A program made the position numbers and the translations under genes. This document shows, piece after piece, positions 33,201 to 44,320 of a stretch of DNA of 64,000 nt (positions within the stretch are counted from its first letter, which is position 1; every line of letters begins with the position of its first letter). The stretch comes from Cyclaneusma minus (taxonomy: Eukaryota > Ascomycota > Leotiomycetes > Marthamycetales > Marthamycetaceae): NCBI GenBank assembly GCA_037179335.1, contig JAKZHN010000043.1, positions 1-64,000 on the forward strand. Reading direction: 5' to 3'. The notes beneath the pieces are model-generated. The model worked only from the letters and a program-made list of their open reading frames with translations, was not told the origin of the DNA and made no database searches.

Positions 33201-35425
33201 AGCCAATGACTTGGCGATTCGTTCGATACTGGTCTGGCATCGCACAGCAGTAGTCGGCCGAAGGAGCCAGCTTCTTAGTCAAAGGGCTTAGCCTATTGTC
33301 GATGCAAAGTGGACGGATATGGATGCAGAAGCAGGACAGGAGATTTGGGAATCGGTTCCGTAGCGGGCGCGTGTCTGGCTCCTACCAAGTTTTTACGGCA
33401 GAGTGCCGCCGGTCTTGACGCGATCCGAATCTTGCAGATGGCTTGTCATCTCGGAGCATGGGCGCTTGCTTTTCCACGATGATATCCGAAGAAGTCTCTG
33501 TCTCGAGATGTACCTCATATCGAGCCGCCTCTTGCGCCTGCCTTGGGAATGCACGGCGGCCTTGATTCTGGGACTTCGGGGCATGTCAGATGGGCTTGGG
33601 GCTGGGCGCATGGCTCAGGGTAGCGGCCTTGATTCTCCGTGATAGACAGTGATGGACAGCTCGCGTTGATGCTGCTGTGTCGGGGCATGAGCCTGCAGCG
33701 GACGTGGACGGTCTGGTTTCGCTTTCGAGGGACGAATGAGGGCGTGAAAGTGGCTCCAACGGTGATGGAGGGTAGCCGGGGTTTAGTTGACTTGGGGCGC
33801 GGACTGGTGGACATTTTAGCGAGAGAAGCGCGGTTCGCAGGGATGGCCAGGTGCAGGGAAGTGAGTGAAATGCCGTGAGACATGATCCTTGTCCTGGACC
33901 GAGGCCTTGTTGCGAAGTTGCGTCAGGCCCGATCGAGTAGCATCGTGTGCATGTGCTGTGGACTGGAGTGTGTTGTTATGTAGCAGCGCAGAGGACTTCT
34001 TGATGAACCCCACCTTCTGTAGAAGAGGCTGGATGAAGAAGGCCAGAATGGAAGATGAATACACGTAGGCTTCCTAGAATTAGAGACGATATGAAGTCTT
34101 GGAAATAATATAAAGCATCGGGAGGAATCCAGATGGACAGAAGCAGCCGTAATCGACACAGCTCAAACCATCTAACCTGTATCTGGGTAATCAGAAACAA
34201 GCCAGCGGATTGGAAACAGGCTAGGTGATTGGAACCCCCCCAAGCACCAGCTGGAAACAAGCTAAAAAAAAATGATAGATGATGAGGAACAACCAGGCGG
34301 TTGAACAGAAACGTCGATAATTGTGGGCAATCAAATGATAAAACGAGGTCGCAGGACGTGTCCGGGGATTGCCATGGCCGTGAATTCGAATTAAACGGCG
34401 CCCCGGTTTTGTGATTGGTCCGGCCCTTGGCGCAGGGATTCGAGGCTCCACGGTGCTGCAGACGCAGCGGCGCCATTTTGTGTGGCAGATCGTCGCAGTC
34501 TGGGTCGCTTGTCGCGCGCCTTTCGACCTCTCCCGGGCGCTTGGAACTGCTTGTCTTCGACCCGCTCCCGCCAAACACCCTCTTCCCATGCCGACCTGCC
34601 AAACTTGCCAGCAAACTTTGGCCCACTGCCTACAAGACTGTCCCGCCAAATCCACATCCAGACACCGCACGACCAACCTTCACCGCGCCATCTGCACAAG
34701 GACGAGTCCAAGGCAGAGTCCCGAGCTGGAGTCTGAGCGAGAGCCTGCCCGTATCGCGAGACCCAAACCTGGACTCGACAAGAATTCCTGAGGACGACAC
34801 AACGACGCCATCCTGCGGATCGGAGCTGTCGCGAGACCGGCCAATTCGTCTGCGAAGAATTCCCTTGCACGAGAATATCAAGCGACTGCTTCCACAACAT
34901 CGCCCGAGCTCAAGAATACTCCCGACCATTTCTGTGAAAGCTGCGGCCTCGCTGAGTGTCGCATGTTATAGCCCGCAGTACAATACGACAAGATCGAAGA
35001 TTCAGAGGTTGGGACCATCTTGAAACGGAGACAAGCTCCTGGAGAGCCAAGGATAAGGGGCGGAGGAAGCTGGACATCGACCGCTGCTGGACTAACGCCC
35101 GTACACCTTCGTCGACGTGTACATCAGCAAACTTCGTCGCGACGCAGTGTGCGCTCTGGGGCTTTCGCAATCGGAGCCCAGTCCCCATTCCAGAAGCCGA
35201 GAAGCTTTGGCAAAGTTCCTCAGAAGCACGGCCGCGATCTCAGAAACAAGCTTTGGATCACCGAGGGTACGCTGCCACGCTGGTCCCGCAATCTTGAGGT
35301 TGGTATTGAGTGTCACCCAACATTAAGGGTGGAAAGTCTGGTGCTGAGCCCCGTCCGAACCAATTCGACTGACGTGGGACCTGTCTACGAATAAGACGGG
35401 AGGTGGCCCCTGATCCTCAGACAAT

Positions 35426-37765
35426 ATGTCGGGCTCAGAGCAGCAGAACCAGCAGAACCAATCCTCATATATGGACAAGCAAGGAGATTCGCCGACTTCC
35501 CGTTTCACAGCTGTCAATAGCAGAGATGCGCCAATTCCTGGTCCCCCGAACGGGAGTCACATGGAAGGTCCTCCGAAGCGAACCCCGGAAGAGAGAATCA
35601 ATGGACAGGCTCGCATTTCACCCGCGGGCCAGGAGAAGCTAACAATAAGTACGAACACGCCTAAAGCCCACGAGTGGAACACGCATGCGAATGGTAGTCG
35701 ACCGACCACTACGCCAGGCCCTTCATATCCCTCGGCACCCTCTGGTTACCCAGAAAATGAAGTCAGCCATAAGCGCAAACGGTCTGGATCAATTGAAAGA
35801 CAGAATGGCGGACCGGGTTCTTATCACAGTCACGGTCTCCCTACTCCAAAGCCGCACGATTCCGTGGTGGTTGGAGATGCTTCCGACAGTGCCCGCGAGC
35901 TCAGCCATCGACTACCATCGCAAGCTGAAATCCAGGGCTCATATGGCACCGGACAGTCTTATGTGCAATACGGCGATGAAGGGCGAGAACAAAATCCAAA
36001 TCTTTGGTACAATCAAGAACCGCGTGATGGCCAAATGGAAACACAGCACTCAGGTCTATCGCACTCAACCGATGATGTACTGCGGGAGGCATTGACAAGC
36101 CATAGTCAGGGGGGTATGGACAACGGACGAAACTTTACTACGAGCCCTACAGATGAGAATGAGCAAGGCTCGCCATACCCAAGCCAGTATGGATCGGATA
36201 GGGCCAGTTTACAACTCCAGGCCGATCACAAGAAGCGCAAGCGGAACTTTAGCAATCGTACCAAGACTGGCTGCATGACTTGCAGGAAGCGGAAGAAGAA
36301 GTGTGATGAGCTGAGACCGGAGTGTAAGCTATGAACAAATCTTTCGTCTAGTTCCTTTGACTGACAGAAGTAGGCAACAACTGCATCCGCGGCGGCTTCG
36401 TTTGCAATGGGTATCCACAGCGCGGTCAATGGCAGAAGACTGAACAGAAACCAGCACCCGTCCCCCTTCAATCAAAGGATGGCTATGAGAGCAGTTCAAG
36501 CCCTTATCCTCAGCCAACTCCTTACGCAAATCACCAGAATCCGCTGAACTCACAACCCAAGCGCGACTCCATGGCCTACAGAGAGCGCGACCCCATGAGA
36601 GGTCCTCATTTACGTGTAGACCCTCAACAAGGACCAGCGAGACCAATTGGCCTAGAAGACGATCGTCCAAGTGCATCGACGATGCCAAGCGCCTCTGTGA
36701 CCAGTCCAGAGAGCTCCTCCCATATGTATGCGCAAACACCGACTTTCCCAACTCCCATCAGCGCTGCCAGTCCTTCGTATCCCGGCCGCTTGCCGCAGAA
36801 TGAGTACAAACGCGTACCTCCGATGCACGACATGAACAGGCAAGAGCATGAAATGCCAACTCCGCAATCTGCTCAGCCCCAGAGTGGCTTGCCTCATATT
36901 AACCTCCTTAATCCCAATCAAAACGAGGGACCACAATCGCACGGACCGCAGTCAACGAACGCCCAAGACGCCGCACGCTTGGCTCTTTCTCATCCAGCAT
37001 CTACTCGTCCACGGACGCAAAAAGAGGAAATGCTAGCAGGAAAGCACTATTTTCCGTTCGACAAGGAGCTAGTCTTAGAGCGTGAACGATGCAACGCAGC
37101 CTGCTGGCGCTTCAACTCCAGCACCAATCCCAACAATGGGGTTTCTCCCGAGGAAAGATCGCGTCTCTTCCGCGACATTCTTCAGCCCAAGGAAAACATC
37201 AACATATCGCCAACTGTTGCATCACCCATTACTCCTCTCGGCAGAGTAGGAGAGAATGTCGTTGTTGAAGCTCCATTCCACTGCGACTATGGCTACAATA
37301 TCTCAATTGGGAAGGATGTTGCTATTGGCAAGAACTGCACTATACTCGATACCTGCGAAGTTACTATCGGCGATCGCTGTATCCTAGGACCAAACGTCAA
37401 CATCTACACCGCTACGCTCCCAGTAGATCCCAAGAGACGCCTAGGAAGTCGTGGACCCAGCTTGGGCAAGACAATCGTCATTGAAGAAGACTGCTGGATT
37501 GGCGGAGGCGTCATCATATTGCCTGGTATTCGAGTCGGGAAAGGAAGCACCGTCGGTGCCGGCTCAGTTGTCACGTCGGTAAGTCTTCCCATTCATTCCC
37601 TGTGTTACTCCTCTCGCTGCAAGAAACTAATGTCGATTGTAGAATGTACCCCCATTCACTGTCGTCTGCGGCAACCCGGCCAAAGTCACTCGTGGAGTAT
37701 ATCCGACCCAGGAGAACGACCCTCGATACGGCGAGCCGGCCTACCAGTCTCCACCGCAGATGTAA
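35426..37765 (+). CDS. Zn2Cys6 DNA-binding domain fused to a maltose acetyltransferase-type left-handed beta-helix
   Basis: Three exons (35426-36323, 36374-37578, 37643-37765) give 741 aa; the introns of 50 and 64 nt have GTAAGC..TAG and GTAAGT..TAG borders. Residues 1-270 are disordered (Gln/Ser/Pro-rich). A canonical binuclear zinc cluster follows, with Cys 283, 286, 293, 300, 303 and 310 (CX2CX6CX6CX2CX6C), completed only after splicing intron 1. A second disordered linker leads to LAGKHYFPFDKELVLERERC and a hexapeptide-repeat helix (about 535-725): HCDYGYNISIGKDVAIGKNC, DCWIGGGVIILPGIRVGKG and NPAKV. In classical maltose/galactoside acetyltransferases the segment YTATHPLD carries the catalytic His; here it reads YTATLPVD (Leu 648), so acetyltransferase activity is doubtful. 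A nuclear regulatory role is inferred. Confidence 0.92.
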
Positions 37766-39588
37766 CATAAATACGCTCTACCGCCTCTCTTGCACTTATG
37801 ATTCCTTTTGCGAATTTGTGTTTCTCTCTCAAGAAAAGTACATAACGACAGACAGTACGCAGTGCGCTTGCCTTTAGATACCCGTTGTTTCTGTGTTTGC
37901 GTTCTCCATGCTTCTATTTCCAGCGTTCGACTTCCACTTCTTCTGTTTCTTCGTCGACAGCGGCAAAGCGAGTCAGCACGAACTCATCAGCACACGATCT
38001 CCCCTGGGTGCCTTGGCGGCGTAGACAGACAGAATTCTCTTTCTCAAATCGTTTATAGGGAGAATGGATACCACGGGATACCTTTGTTTTTCGGGATGGA
38101 AAGGAGGAATCATGCGATGCTGCACGGATGGACTGTATATTTGCAATGCGCTATGAACAGACAGGCAGGCACAGATCGGGAAATACAGGACAATGGGAGC
38201 TGGCATATTTGATGAGCGGTCTTTTATGAATGAAGGAAGGATGTATGGAAGGATGGGGGTTCGGTGGCATCCACGTGATCCCTCTTCAAAGGGGAGCTGG
38301 AAGCCCGAGGTGTCGAAGAGAATTGAACACGGAATGCAGAGATGATGCTTCTGCGATATTGCTTTCCCTGGCCCTGCACTTTACTTGCTGGGGTGATGTG
38401 TGCTATGCTCTTTTGGGTGAGGATCCTATCGTGCACACTACTGGATTCCCCTGCAAATGAGTGTGACATGCTATGTGTCGATGGCTTGTGGTGACAATTC
38501 TTGTGTGCTCAGCAAAAACTATATGGTATTTCAGTCACTAGATATAGGGAATCGCTAAATCGCATCTGGGTTTTTAGAATCACATAGGTACAAACTACGA
38601 ATATTGACAAATAGCTCCGCTGCCGCTCTAGCTTTTTTTGTTAGATAATATTTGTATGACTACCTACTACCTAGTAGAATAGAGTGCTTCGTAGGTGAGT
38701 GTAGTTGGGTGGTTCGCAGGTGAGGGTCGAGCCTGCGGGAGTCGAGCCTGCTGGAGAAGAGGTCTTGGCGCCGATTGAACCCGAGCCTTCCGTTTGGTGG
38801 AATCCTTGGACATGGAATTTGGGCTTTTCCCCATGATGTTCAGGAAAGACCAGGCGGAAACAGAGGTTATCAAGGCAGATGGGTGACGAAGTCGATGAGG
38901 CCGAGGAGGGCGATGATGAGGAGGGCGGCTATCAAAATTTTCCTAGTTATTTCGAATATTACCGGTTGGTTATTTAATATTTTGAATGTTTCCAATCATT
39001 TTGAATATTCCCAATTGCCTGGAGTTATCTATTGTCAATCAAGCGAGCTCCAAAAGCAATCCTGGATAGCTTCATAGCTACTGAGAGCCCCTATTATGAT
39101 GCTGTGCTCACTCCCAGTAGACAAGTGGACGCGTGCCGACTTGCGACTTGTGTTGACGAGGACCTGGCCGCGGTTCTGGACAACGCATTGCTGCTTTGCG
39201 CCCATTCCTGACGATGTGGGTAGGCAGGGAGTGCTCTATGTGACTCTCACGCACATTTGCTGCGAGGTGCCCAGAGGAAGCTGATATCCAAGAGCTGAAA
39301 CTGGGGCCATACACTGCCTTCTGTGCTGTGAAATATTTTTGTTTTCATTGCACGTTTTGGCTATAGCCGGGACGGATGTGAAGAAGAACGCGGTATTTCG
39401 GCACGATCTGTTTCCATGTGCTCTGGTGGTGGGCTGGATCTTGGCTTCAGCTTCAATCCATTGACGTCACGCTTGCGCTGCTCCATGAACTTTTTTGATA
39501 GCTTTGCGACTGAGAATACATTTGATGCTACAAATAGGCTGGCTGAGAGACTAGAAGAGTACAGGCCACCCCCTATGCAAGCCGCTGT
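37766..39588. other. Intergenic, two 3' ends converge
   Basis: The region lies between the fusion gene (plus) and the p24 gene (minus), so it holds both 3' ends and no promoter is required. No coding region is supported. From 38640 to 39050 the DNA turns AT-rich and contains GAATATT-type repeats listed separately. GGGTGACGAAGTCGAT at about 38882 recurs at about 44442. Confidence 0.45.
38951..39017. repeat. Three GAATATT-type short repeats in an AT-rich patch
   Basis: TTCGAATATTACCGGTT (38951-38967), TTTTGAATGTTTCCAATC (38980-38997) and TTTTGAATATTCCCAATTG (38999-39017) are diverged copies of one word. Close relatives occur inside the 3.3-4.0 kb repeats, at 47021-47040 and inside the 59.4 kb MITE-like element. 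Confidence 0.5.
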
Positions 39589-40554
39589 TTATGTCAACTT
39601 CTGCTTGATGAAGAATGAGCGCAGGTGGGATAGTTGCCATGCGCAAGTGATGCCCAGAATTCCTAGCTGGATCAATGTCCACCTCACAACCCTCGCGTTT
39701 GTCGACTCGGACTGATCTCTGAACTCGGCCTCTCGTTCCTGGTAGAGTCAACCGTCAGCAAGCACTCTCTCGTTTCCGTAATCTTGTGTATCTCAGTTCC
39801 AGGGAGGCTTGAAGCCAAAAATCCCCTCCTAATAAAGATACCCTCTCCCTCCACTAGTATCTTGCAAACGCCCTCTTTAGGTAAACCGAAACCAAGACCA
39901 GAATTGCACTCACCCGTTGAAACACCTGCTCCCTGCGAATGTCCTGCAAGCGTCCATTCAGATCCTTAACCTTCTGCACAATATCCTGAATCTTCCCCTT
40001 ATCCGTACTCTCGATATTGCTCGTCTCGCCAATCGCAATATCCAGCGTAAGACGAATAGCCTGGTTGTTCTCAACGCTCGCGAGCCAACCGCCACCTTGG
40101 GCTTTGGAGGAGGGTGTGAAGCAGATGCGGTGGTCGCCGGCGTCGGCAGCTGTGAAGGTGAAGCGATTGGCGGCGGAGCCCTTCTGGGAGACCACGCGGT
40201 GGTCGTTGTCGAAGATTTCCTGTGACGGAGAGCCGTTAGGCATGTTTGGGGGATGTAATGGGGATAGGAAGGGGCCGAGGACAGGCTTACATCGACGGAG
40301 ATGTAGACGGAGAGGTCGTCGTGCTTGGCCCATTCTCGGCGGTCGCTGTTGTATTCTTCTGCCGTGTAATGTCCCACTACGAGGGTGTCTTTTGGTAGTT
40401 CTTCCTTTTGAATGATTAGTAGGAATCATCAAGGAATGGCAAGGAGTCGACGCACGAAGAAGCACTTCGGCTGGTTGTGCTCGATATAGAAGTACAGTGC
40501 TTGTGCTGGTAGGAGCAGGGCTGCCAGCGGCAGCAAGGTGCTGAACGACCGCAT
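39589..40554 (-). CDS. p24-family (Erp/TMED, alpha-type) ER-Golgi cargo receptor
   Basis: Four exons (40554-40456, 40404-40291, 40219-39914, 39738-39589) give 222 aa, the normal family size. A signal peptide (about 1-19, ending AQA) precedes LYFYIEHNQPKCFFEELP, the hallmark of p24 alpha proteins. Cys 31 and Cys 104 (HRICF) form the conserved GOLD-domain disulfide pair. A coiled-coil segment (about 145-185) is followed by one membrane segment (about 193-212) and a cytosolic tail SFFIKQKLT with the FF motif used for COPII binding. Introns are 51, 71 and 175 nt with GT/AG borders; the last one separates QVFQR from EREAEFRDQSEST, and without it the C-terminus would be lost. Known role: sorting of cargo such as GPI-anchored proteins in COPII vesicles. 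It shares a promoter region with SWC4. Confidence 0.93.
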
Positions 40555-40913
40555 CTCGAGGGTTATGGAGGCAATGCAGGGATTGGGAACAATCCAGTTG
40601 ATCTGCAGGGACTGGAGGAACTCGGACCGGACCAGTGATCGTTTTCGCGGCGGATTCGCAGGCGATCGGCACTTGGGATGTCGTCGCGAAGCTGCCACCT
40701 TTCTCGCGACCAAGGGTCCGTGTAAGATAAAGTAGAATCACGTGATGATACCAGGAACGTCGCGATCTAGTCTCCAGTCCGCGAGTTGCGTCCTGCATCC
40801 GCGCCCGCCAGCAAATCCGCGATCCCCATTATTATCGCGGAAGACTTTACGCACTGGTCGCCCGGGTCTATACACCACAATTAAAGCGGTAGAAATATCA
40901 TTCGGCCGCAATC
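40555..40913. promoter_or_regulatory. Divergent promoter between the p24 gene and SWC4
   Basis: These 359 bases lie between two start codons in opposite directions and must hold both promoters. The most striking element is the 10-bp palindrome ATCACGTGAT. GC-rich CGCGAT words lie on both sides of it. No TATA box is obvious, in keeping with housekeeping genes. Confidence 0.6.
40737..40746. promoter_or_regulatory. ATCACGTGAT palindrome (E-box)
   Basis: A perfect 10-bp palindrome centred on CACGTG. Known: CACGTG cores bind bHLH and Cbf1-type factors, and TCACGTGA is common in ascomycete housekeeping promoters. Its position between the two start codons supports a regulatory reading. Confidence 0.5.
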
Positions 40914-42674
40914 ATGAGCTCGAACGACCTCCTCCGAGACGTGCTCGACCTCCCGAGCGGCGCCGTCGCACCACGGCCGGCTAAGAAGCAAAAGACCGCA
41001 GGGCCGCGTACGAAAGTGTCCGGTCTGCTGCGCGAAGTCCAGTCCCTAGGTGGCGATAATCCCATTGCCATCGTGCCCGAAGTCCCCAACTTCAAGAAGC
41101 GACGACTGGCAAGCCGCAAACCGGCTGCGCGATGGGAACTCAGGCCGTTCAAGAACTCGGCGAGAGACGATGGATTGCTATTGAAACATTGGCGGCGGAA
41201 ACCGGACCACCCCACGGGGTCTGCGGGCGGCGACGAGCAGAATGCGGAACAACAGGAATTAGAGGATTCGACGTTCGCGAAGTTCAATGTGAAGGTGCAG
41301 GTTCCGGAATACACAGACGAGCAATACGACGCACAACTCAAGAACCCTGACTGGACCAAGGAGGAAACAGACTACTTGATGAATCTGGTCCGGGAATACG
41401 ATCTACGATGGATAGTAATATGGGATCGCTATGAATACACATCTCCCTCATCCGCCCCCGAACCCATCGATGACTCGAAAACAGCCGTGATCCCAGCCCC
41501 CAAGCCACCACGCACAATGGAACATCTTAAAGCGCGTTACTACGACATCGCCGCCAAAATGATGGCCATCGAAAAGCCCGTCCAGTTCATGGGCCAAGCC
41601 GAATTCACCCTTCAAGAACTAATGGCCAACTTCAACCCCGCCCAAGAACGCGCCCGCAAGCTCTTCGCCGAAAACGTGCTCTCCCGCTCCGCCGAAGACA
41701 AGAAAGAAGAAGAGCTGCTGCTCCTCGAACTCAAGCGCATCATCTCGCGCTCTGAGCGTTTGTCCGAAGAGCGCAAAGAACTATATGCTCGTCTTTCCGC
41801 CCCTGAGGCCAATCCCAGCAGCATCAGCATGTATCAGAGCAGTGCCGGCCTAGCCCAATTGGTAACGCAACTCGTGAACGCCGATAAAGACAAGAAACGC
41901 AAATCGCTGCGTGGTCCTGAAGCTATGAGCCCTGCAGTGCATCCTGGTAGTAATGCTAGCCACGCGCAGTCTTCAGGGGCATATGACGACCGCCGCTCCA
42001 GCGTCGCCACGCACGGCGGTCATCGTGAATCCATCTCCGGTGCCTCAGCCATGGGCGGCGGTGGATCACACAGCAAAAAGGGCAGCATCGCGGTCCCCAC
42101 ACCCTCCAGCATCCGCAAGCTCACAGCAGATGAAGAGCGCACCTACGGCGTTTCGCACCACGACCGCCTCACAGGCGGTGCTACCTTCCGCCACGAACGC
42201 GTTAACAAACTGCTACAAGCACGCAGCACCGCGCAGTCCACCAAAATCGCCAATACACTTGCTGAGCTCGAGATTCCTGCTAGATTGCTGATGCCGACAC
42301 AGACAGTGGTGCAGGAGTTTGAGAGTCTGATTGGTAGTGTGAATTCGTTGTTGGAATTGAAGAAGAATGCGGACAAGCTGGATGGGGAGATTAAACTGGC
42401 GCAGAATTTGAAAGCCGAGAGAGAGAGGAAGGCGAGGGCGAGACAGGAGGGGGGAAGTAGTGTTGCGCCGACTGGGAGTGAAACGGGGCGGGTGGAGGGG
42501 AGTGTGGGTGCTGCGAGTAGTCCGCAGAAGGGGGCTGAGGGAGGGGGAAATGGAAGTGTGATGGGAGGAGGTGATAGGGATGCGGGTGAGGAGGCGAGGG
42601 GTGCGGGGCATAAGAGGAGTGCGAGTGTTATGAGTGGAGTTAGTGATAAGAGTTCGAAGAGGCAGAAGAAGTGA
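40914..42674 (+). CDS. SWC4: SWR1-complex/NuA4 subunit 4 (DMAP1 homologue)
   Basis: A single exon codes for 586 aa starting MSSNDLLRDVLDLP. The N-terminal part has the DMAP1/Swc4 segment with ARWELRPFKNSARDDGLLLK and KHWRRK. A SANT/Myb-like domain starts near residue 145 (PDWTKEETDYLMNLVREYDL, then RWIVIWDRY). The conserved stretch MEHLKARYYDIAAKM (about 202-216) and a Glu/Lys-rich helix follow. The C-terminal third contains YGVSHHDRLTGGATFRHERV and an acidic/basic low-complexity tail ending SSKRQKK, a likely nuclear signal. Known: Swc4/Eaf2 is shared by the SWR1 remodeller, which deposits H2A.Z, and the NuA4 acetyltransferase. Codon use in the last 250 bases is G-rich and fits the Gly/Ser tail. 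Confidence 0.95.
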   Translation: MSSNDLLRDVLDLPSGAVAPRPAKKQKTAGPRTKVSGLLREVQSLGGDNPIAIVPEVPNFKKRRLASRKPAARWELRPFKNSARDDGLLLKHWRRKPDHPTGSAGGDEQNAEQQELEDSTFAKFNVKVQVPEYTDEQYDAQLKNPDWTKEETDYLMNLVREYDLRWIVIWDRYEYTSPSSAPEPIDDSKTAVIPAPKPPRTMEHLKARYYDIAAKMMAIEKPVQFMGQAEFTLQELMANFNPAQERARKLFAENVLSRSAEDKKEEELLLLELKRIISRSERLSEERKELYARLSAPEANPSSISMYQSSAGLAQLVTQLVNADKDKKRKSLRGPEAMSPAVHPGSNASHAQSSGAYDDRRSSVATHGGHRESISGASAMGGGGSHSKKGSIAVPTPSSIRKLTADEERTYGVSHHDRLTGGATFRHERVNKLLQARSTAQSTKIANTLAELEIPARLLMPTQTVVQEFESLIGSVNSLLELKKNADKLDGEIKLAQNLKAERERKARARQEGGSSVAPTGSETGRVEGSVGAASSPQKGAEGGGNGSVMGGGDRDAGEEARGAGHKRSASVMSGVSDKSSKRQKK

Positions 42675-43072
42675 TATTTCTTCTCTCTTTGGCTTCTTCT
42701 TTCACTTCCCCCTTCACTCCACTTTCACTTCATTTTTGCCTGGCAGAATCCTCGCACGGAGATGAAGACTGCCTGCTTGAGTCCTCTCCGCCAGCCAGCC
42801 CTACGCTATTCGTGTACAACCACTGTATACCTACCTAGTTGTTATTGGTATCTGTTACCACTGCGGCGCTGAATCCAAGATACCTCGCCATCTTCATAGA
42901 TGGTCTCTACTCTTCTTCTCTCCAAGCCTTTTGGGTGTCTGTGATTTTCTGCATTTCTGTTGTGACTGTCAATCAGCCTTAAGCAGCCACTCTTGTGTTG
43001 AATGTCCCTAATCCCGTTTTGCTGCTGATCTTTTAGTTAGATCCCAAGACACTGTCCCGAGTTGGGCCTTCA

Positions 43073-43331
43073 ACTTTGTTGCACATCGACCTCTGTGGTA
43101 TGGCGTCCACAAACGGCTGTTCAAGCAAGGCTGGAAGTGAACTTGGGAGTTAGGGTTCTGAAGTTTTGTTGCAGGTCGACCTCTGGGGTATGACATCCAG
43201 TCATCCATATTCCATAGCGGTTTTCAAGGGAAGTTGGAAGTGAAGTTGGAATCATTGTCACGGTCACGAAGTGAGCGGTACATATGAGAAGGGAAATGTC
43301 ACAGTCACGAAGTGAGCGGTACGAGAAGGGA
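43073..43331. repeat. Two adjacent tandem duplications
   Basis: An 85-90 bp unit with the core TTTGTTGCA..TCGACCTCTG.GGTATG and ending GGAAGTGAA occurs at 43073-43144 and 43162-43247. Immediately after, TCACRGTCACGAAGTGAGCG followed by GTAC and GAGAAGGGA occurs at 43258-43294 and 43299-43331. Confidence 0.7.
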
Positions 43332-43597
43332 TTGAAAGTTGATTGTCAAGGATCCCCGGGAACCACACAACTGCCTGTCCGATCTCCCTTCATCATCCAA
43401 CAGCAGTCTCAAGTCCTTACTTCACTCCTCCGCCTTCTCCCATTCCTCGACGGCCGTGTGAGATACTCGGGCATATGCCCAAGCATCAGATCGCTCAAGG
43501 AAGGGACAAAAACGATCTCCACAAGCTGGAAGAGAAAGTACATGTACCGCCATTGGACTCGGTGTTGCTTTTCTCTGACTTCGTTCCGGCCAAGAAC

Positions 43598-43791
43598 GCA
43601 AGCCAGGAAAAGATCCTGGGTACCCACATGTTGACGACCTGTATTCCGAAGGCCGGGAACCATGCTGGCACGTACGCCTCCACAAGCTGAAAGACTTGGC
43701 CCTGGTCAATCTTGCAAGCCAGGAAAGGATCCTAGGTACGTAGAGGTTGGCGACCGAAATGGTGAAGGCAGGGAACCATGCTGGTACGTAC
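43598..43791. repeat. Direct duplication of a 78-79 bp unit
   Basis: GCAAGCCAGGAAARGATCCT begins both copies and GGGAACCATGCTGG followed by ACGTACG or TACGTACG ends them, at 43598-43676 and 43714-43791. CTCCACAAGCTG precedes both at 43519 and 43678, so the duplicated unit is larger than the best-conserved core. Confidence 0.7.
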
Positions 43792-44035
43792 GGGGGCCTG
43801 TCGCAACGGATCGGCACCATTGCCGATGATCGCCCTGGGATGCGCCAGGAGGACCCTGCACCCTGGAAGTGGGTACAGGGCTGATGGGAACCACGACCGA
43901 TTCCTCCGAAGAGGTAAAGGCGTGACCCCGGTGGCGAACTGGCGAGCGCTCGGCGCCTCGCTTTGCGAACAAGGGCCTCATCTCGAGATGGCGTGGTCGA
44001 GCCCTGTGATCATGTGATCATGTCGCGTGGAGGCG

Positions 44036-44320
44036 TCAAAGAGAGGTCAGGGGAATGGCTGCCCTGGTCGTGGACGTGGTGCGGATAAACCAGCACTTTT
44101 GCTGGCGGTGGTGGCGAGCAGATGGCTTCAGGTCGTCGTCTTCCGAGTCTTCCGAGTCTTCTACGACAAAGCGTGGGCCTCCACGGGAGGACTTTCGGAC
44201 CGGGATCTCGGCTTCGTCCTCGTCAAAGGAATTGTCCTCGTCGTCTTCGGACTCTTCTACGACCAAGCGTCGTAGGCTTCTGCCAGAGGACTTTCGGATC
44301 GGAATCTCCTCGTTGTCCTC
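44036..44320 (-). pseudogene. Acidic two-repeat reading frame, probable coding relic
   Basis: On the minus strand a frame reads EIPIRKSSGRSLRRLVVEES EDDED and then a second copy EIPVRKSSRGGPRFVVEDSE DSEDDD (spaces mark line breaks only). It is a duplicated acidic/basic unit of about 30 residues such as occurs in nuclear proteins. Upstream the protein-like sequence (LLQDNTASLAAPAVPAAEPA followed by KPDNEE) is in a different frame, joining at about 44320-44330. There is no start codon or partner exon that makes a complete gene. The family is not recognised. It lies downstream of the RecQ gene on the same strand and might be a broken neighbour or a mis-spliced extension of something lost. Confidence 0.35.

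Larger units (their letters stand above)
28579..35425. other. Gene-free stretch of about 6.8 kb
   Basis: No protein gene is supported on either strand. Open frames are shorter than about 220 codons and lack domains. The last kilobase (34400-35425) is C/T-rich on the plus strand and ends in a fully open segment, probably the promoter and long 5' leader of the Zn2Cys6 gene at 35426, with several short upstream ATG frames. Two short duplications at 29.3-29.5 and 30.1-30.3 kb are listed separately. Confidence 0.4.
42675..44035. other. Intergenic with several short tandem duplications
   Basis: This is the 3' flank of SWC4 followed by non-coding DNA with three separate local duplications (43073-43247, 43258-43331, 43598-43791). 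Open frames here are by-products of the duplicated DNA, for example the frames reading YVPAWFPAF twice on the minus strand. No gene is supported. Confidence 0.45.

Noticed and set aside
33976..34626. Minus-strand open frame of 216 codons upstream of the Zn2Cys6 gene
   Set aside because: Changes character along its length and overlaps open frames in every other phase, as expected for C/T-rich promoter DNA.
43422..43820. Minus-strand frame with repeated YVPAWFPAF segments
   Set aside because: The peptide repeat is explained by the DNA tandem duplication and is equally present in other frames.
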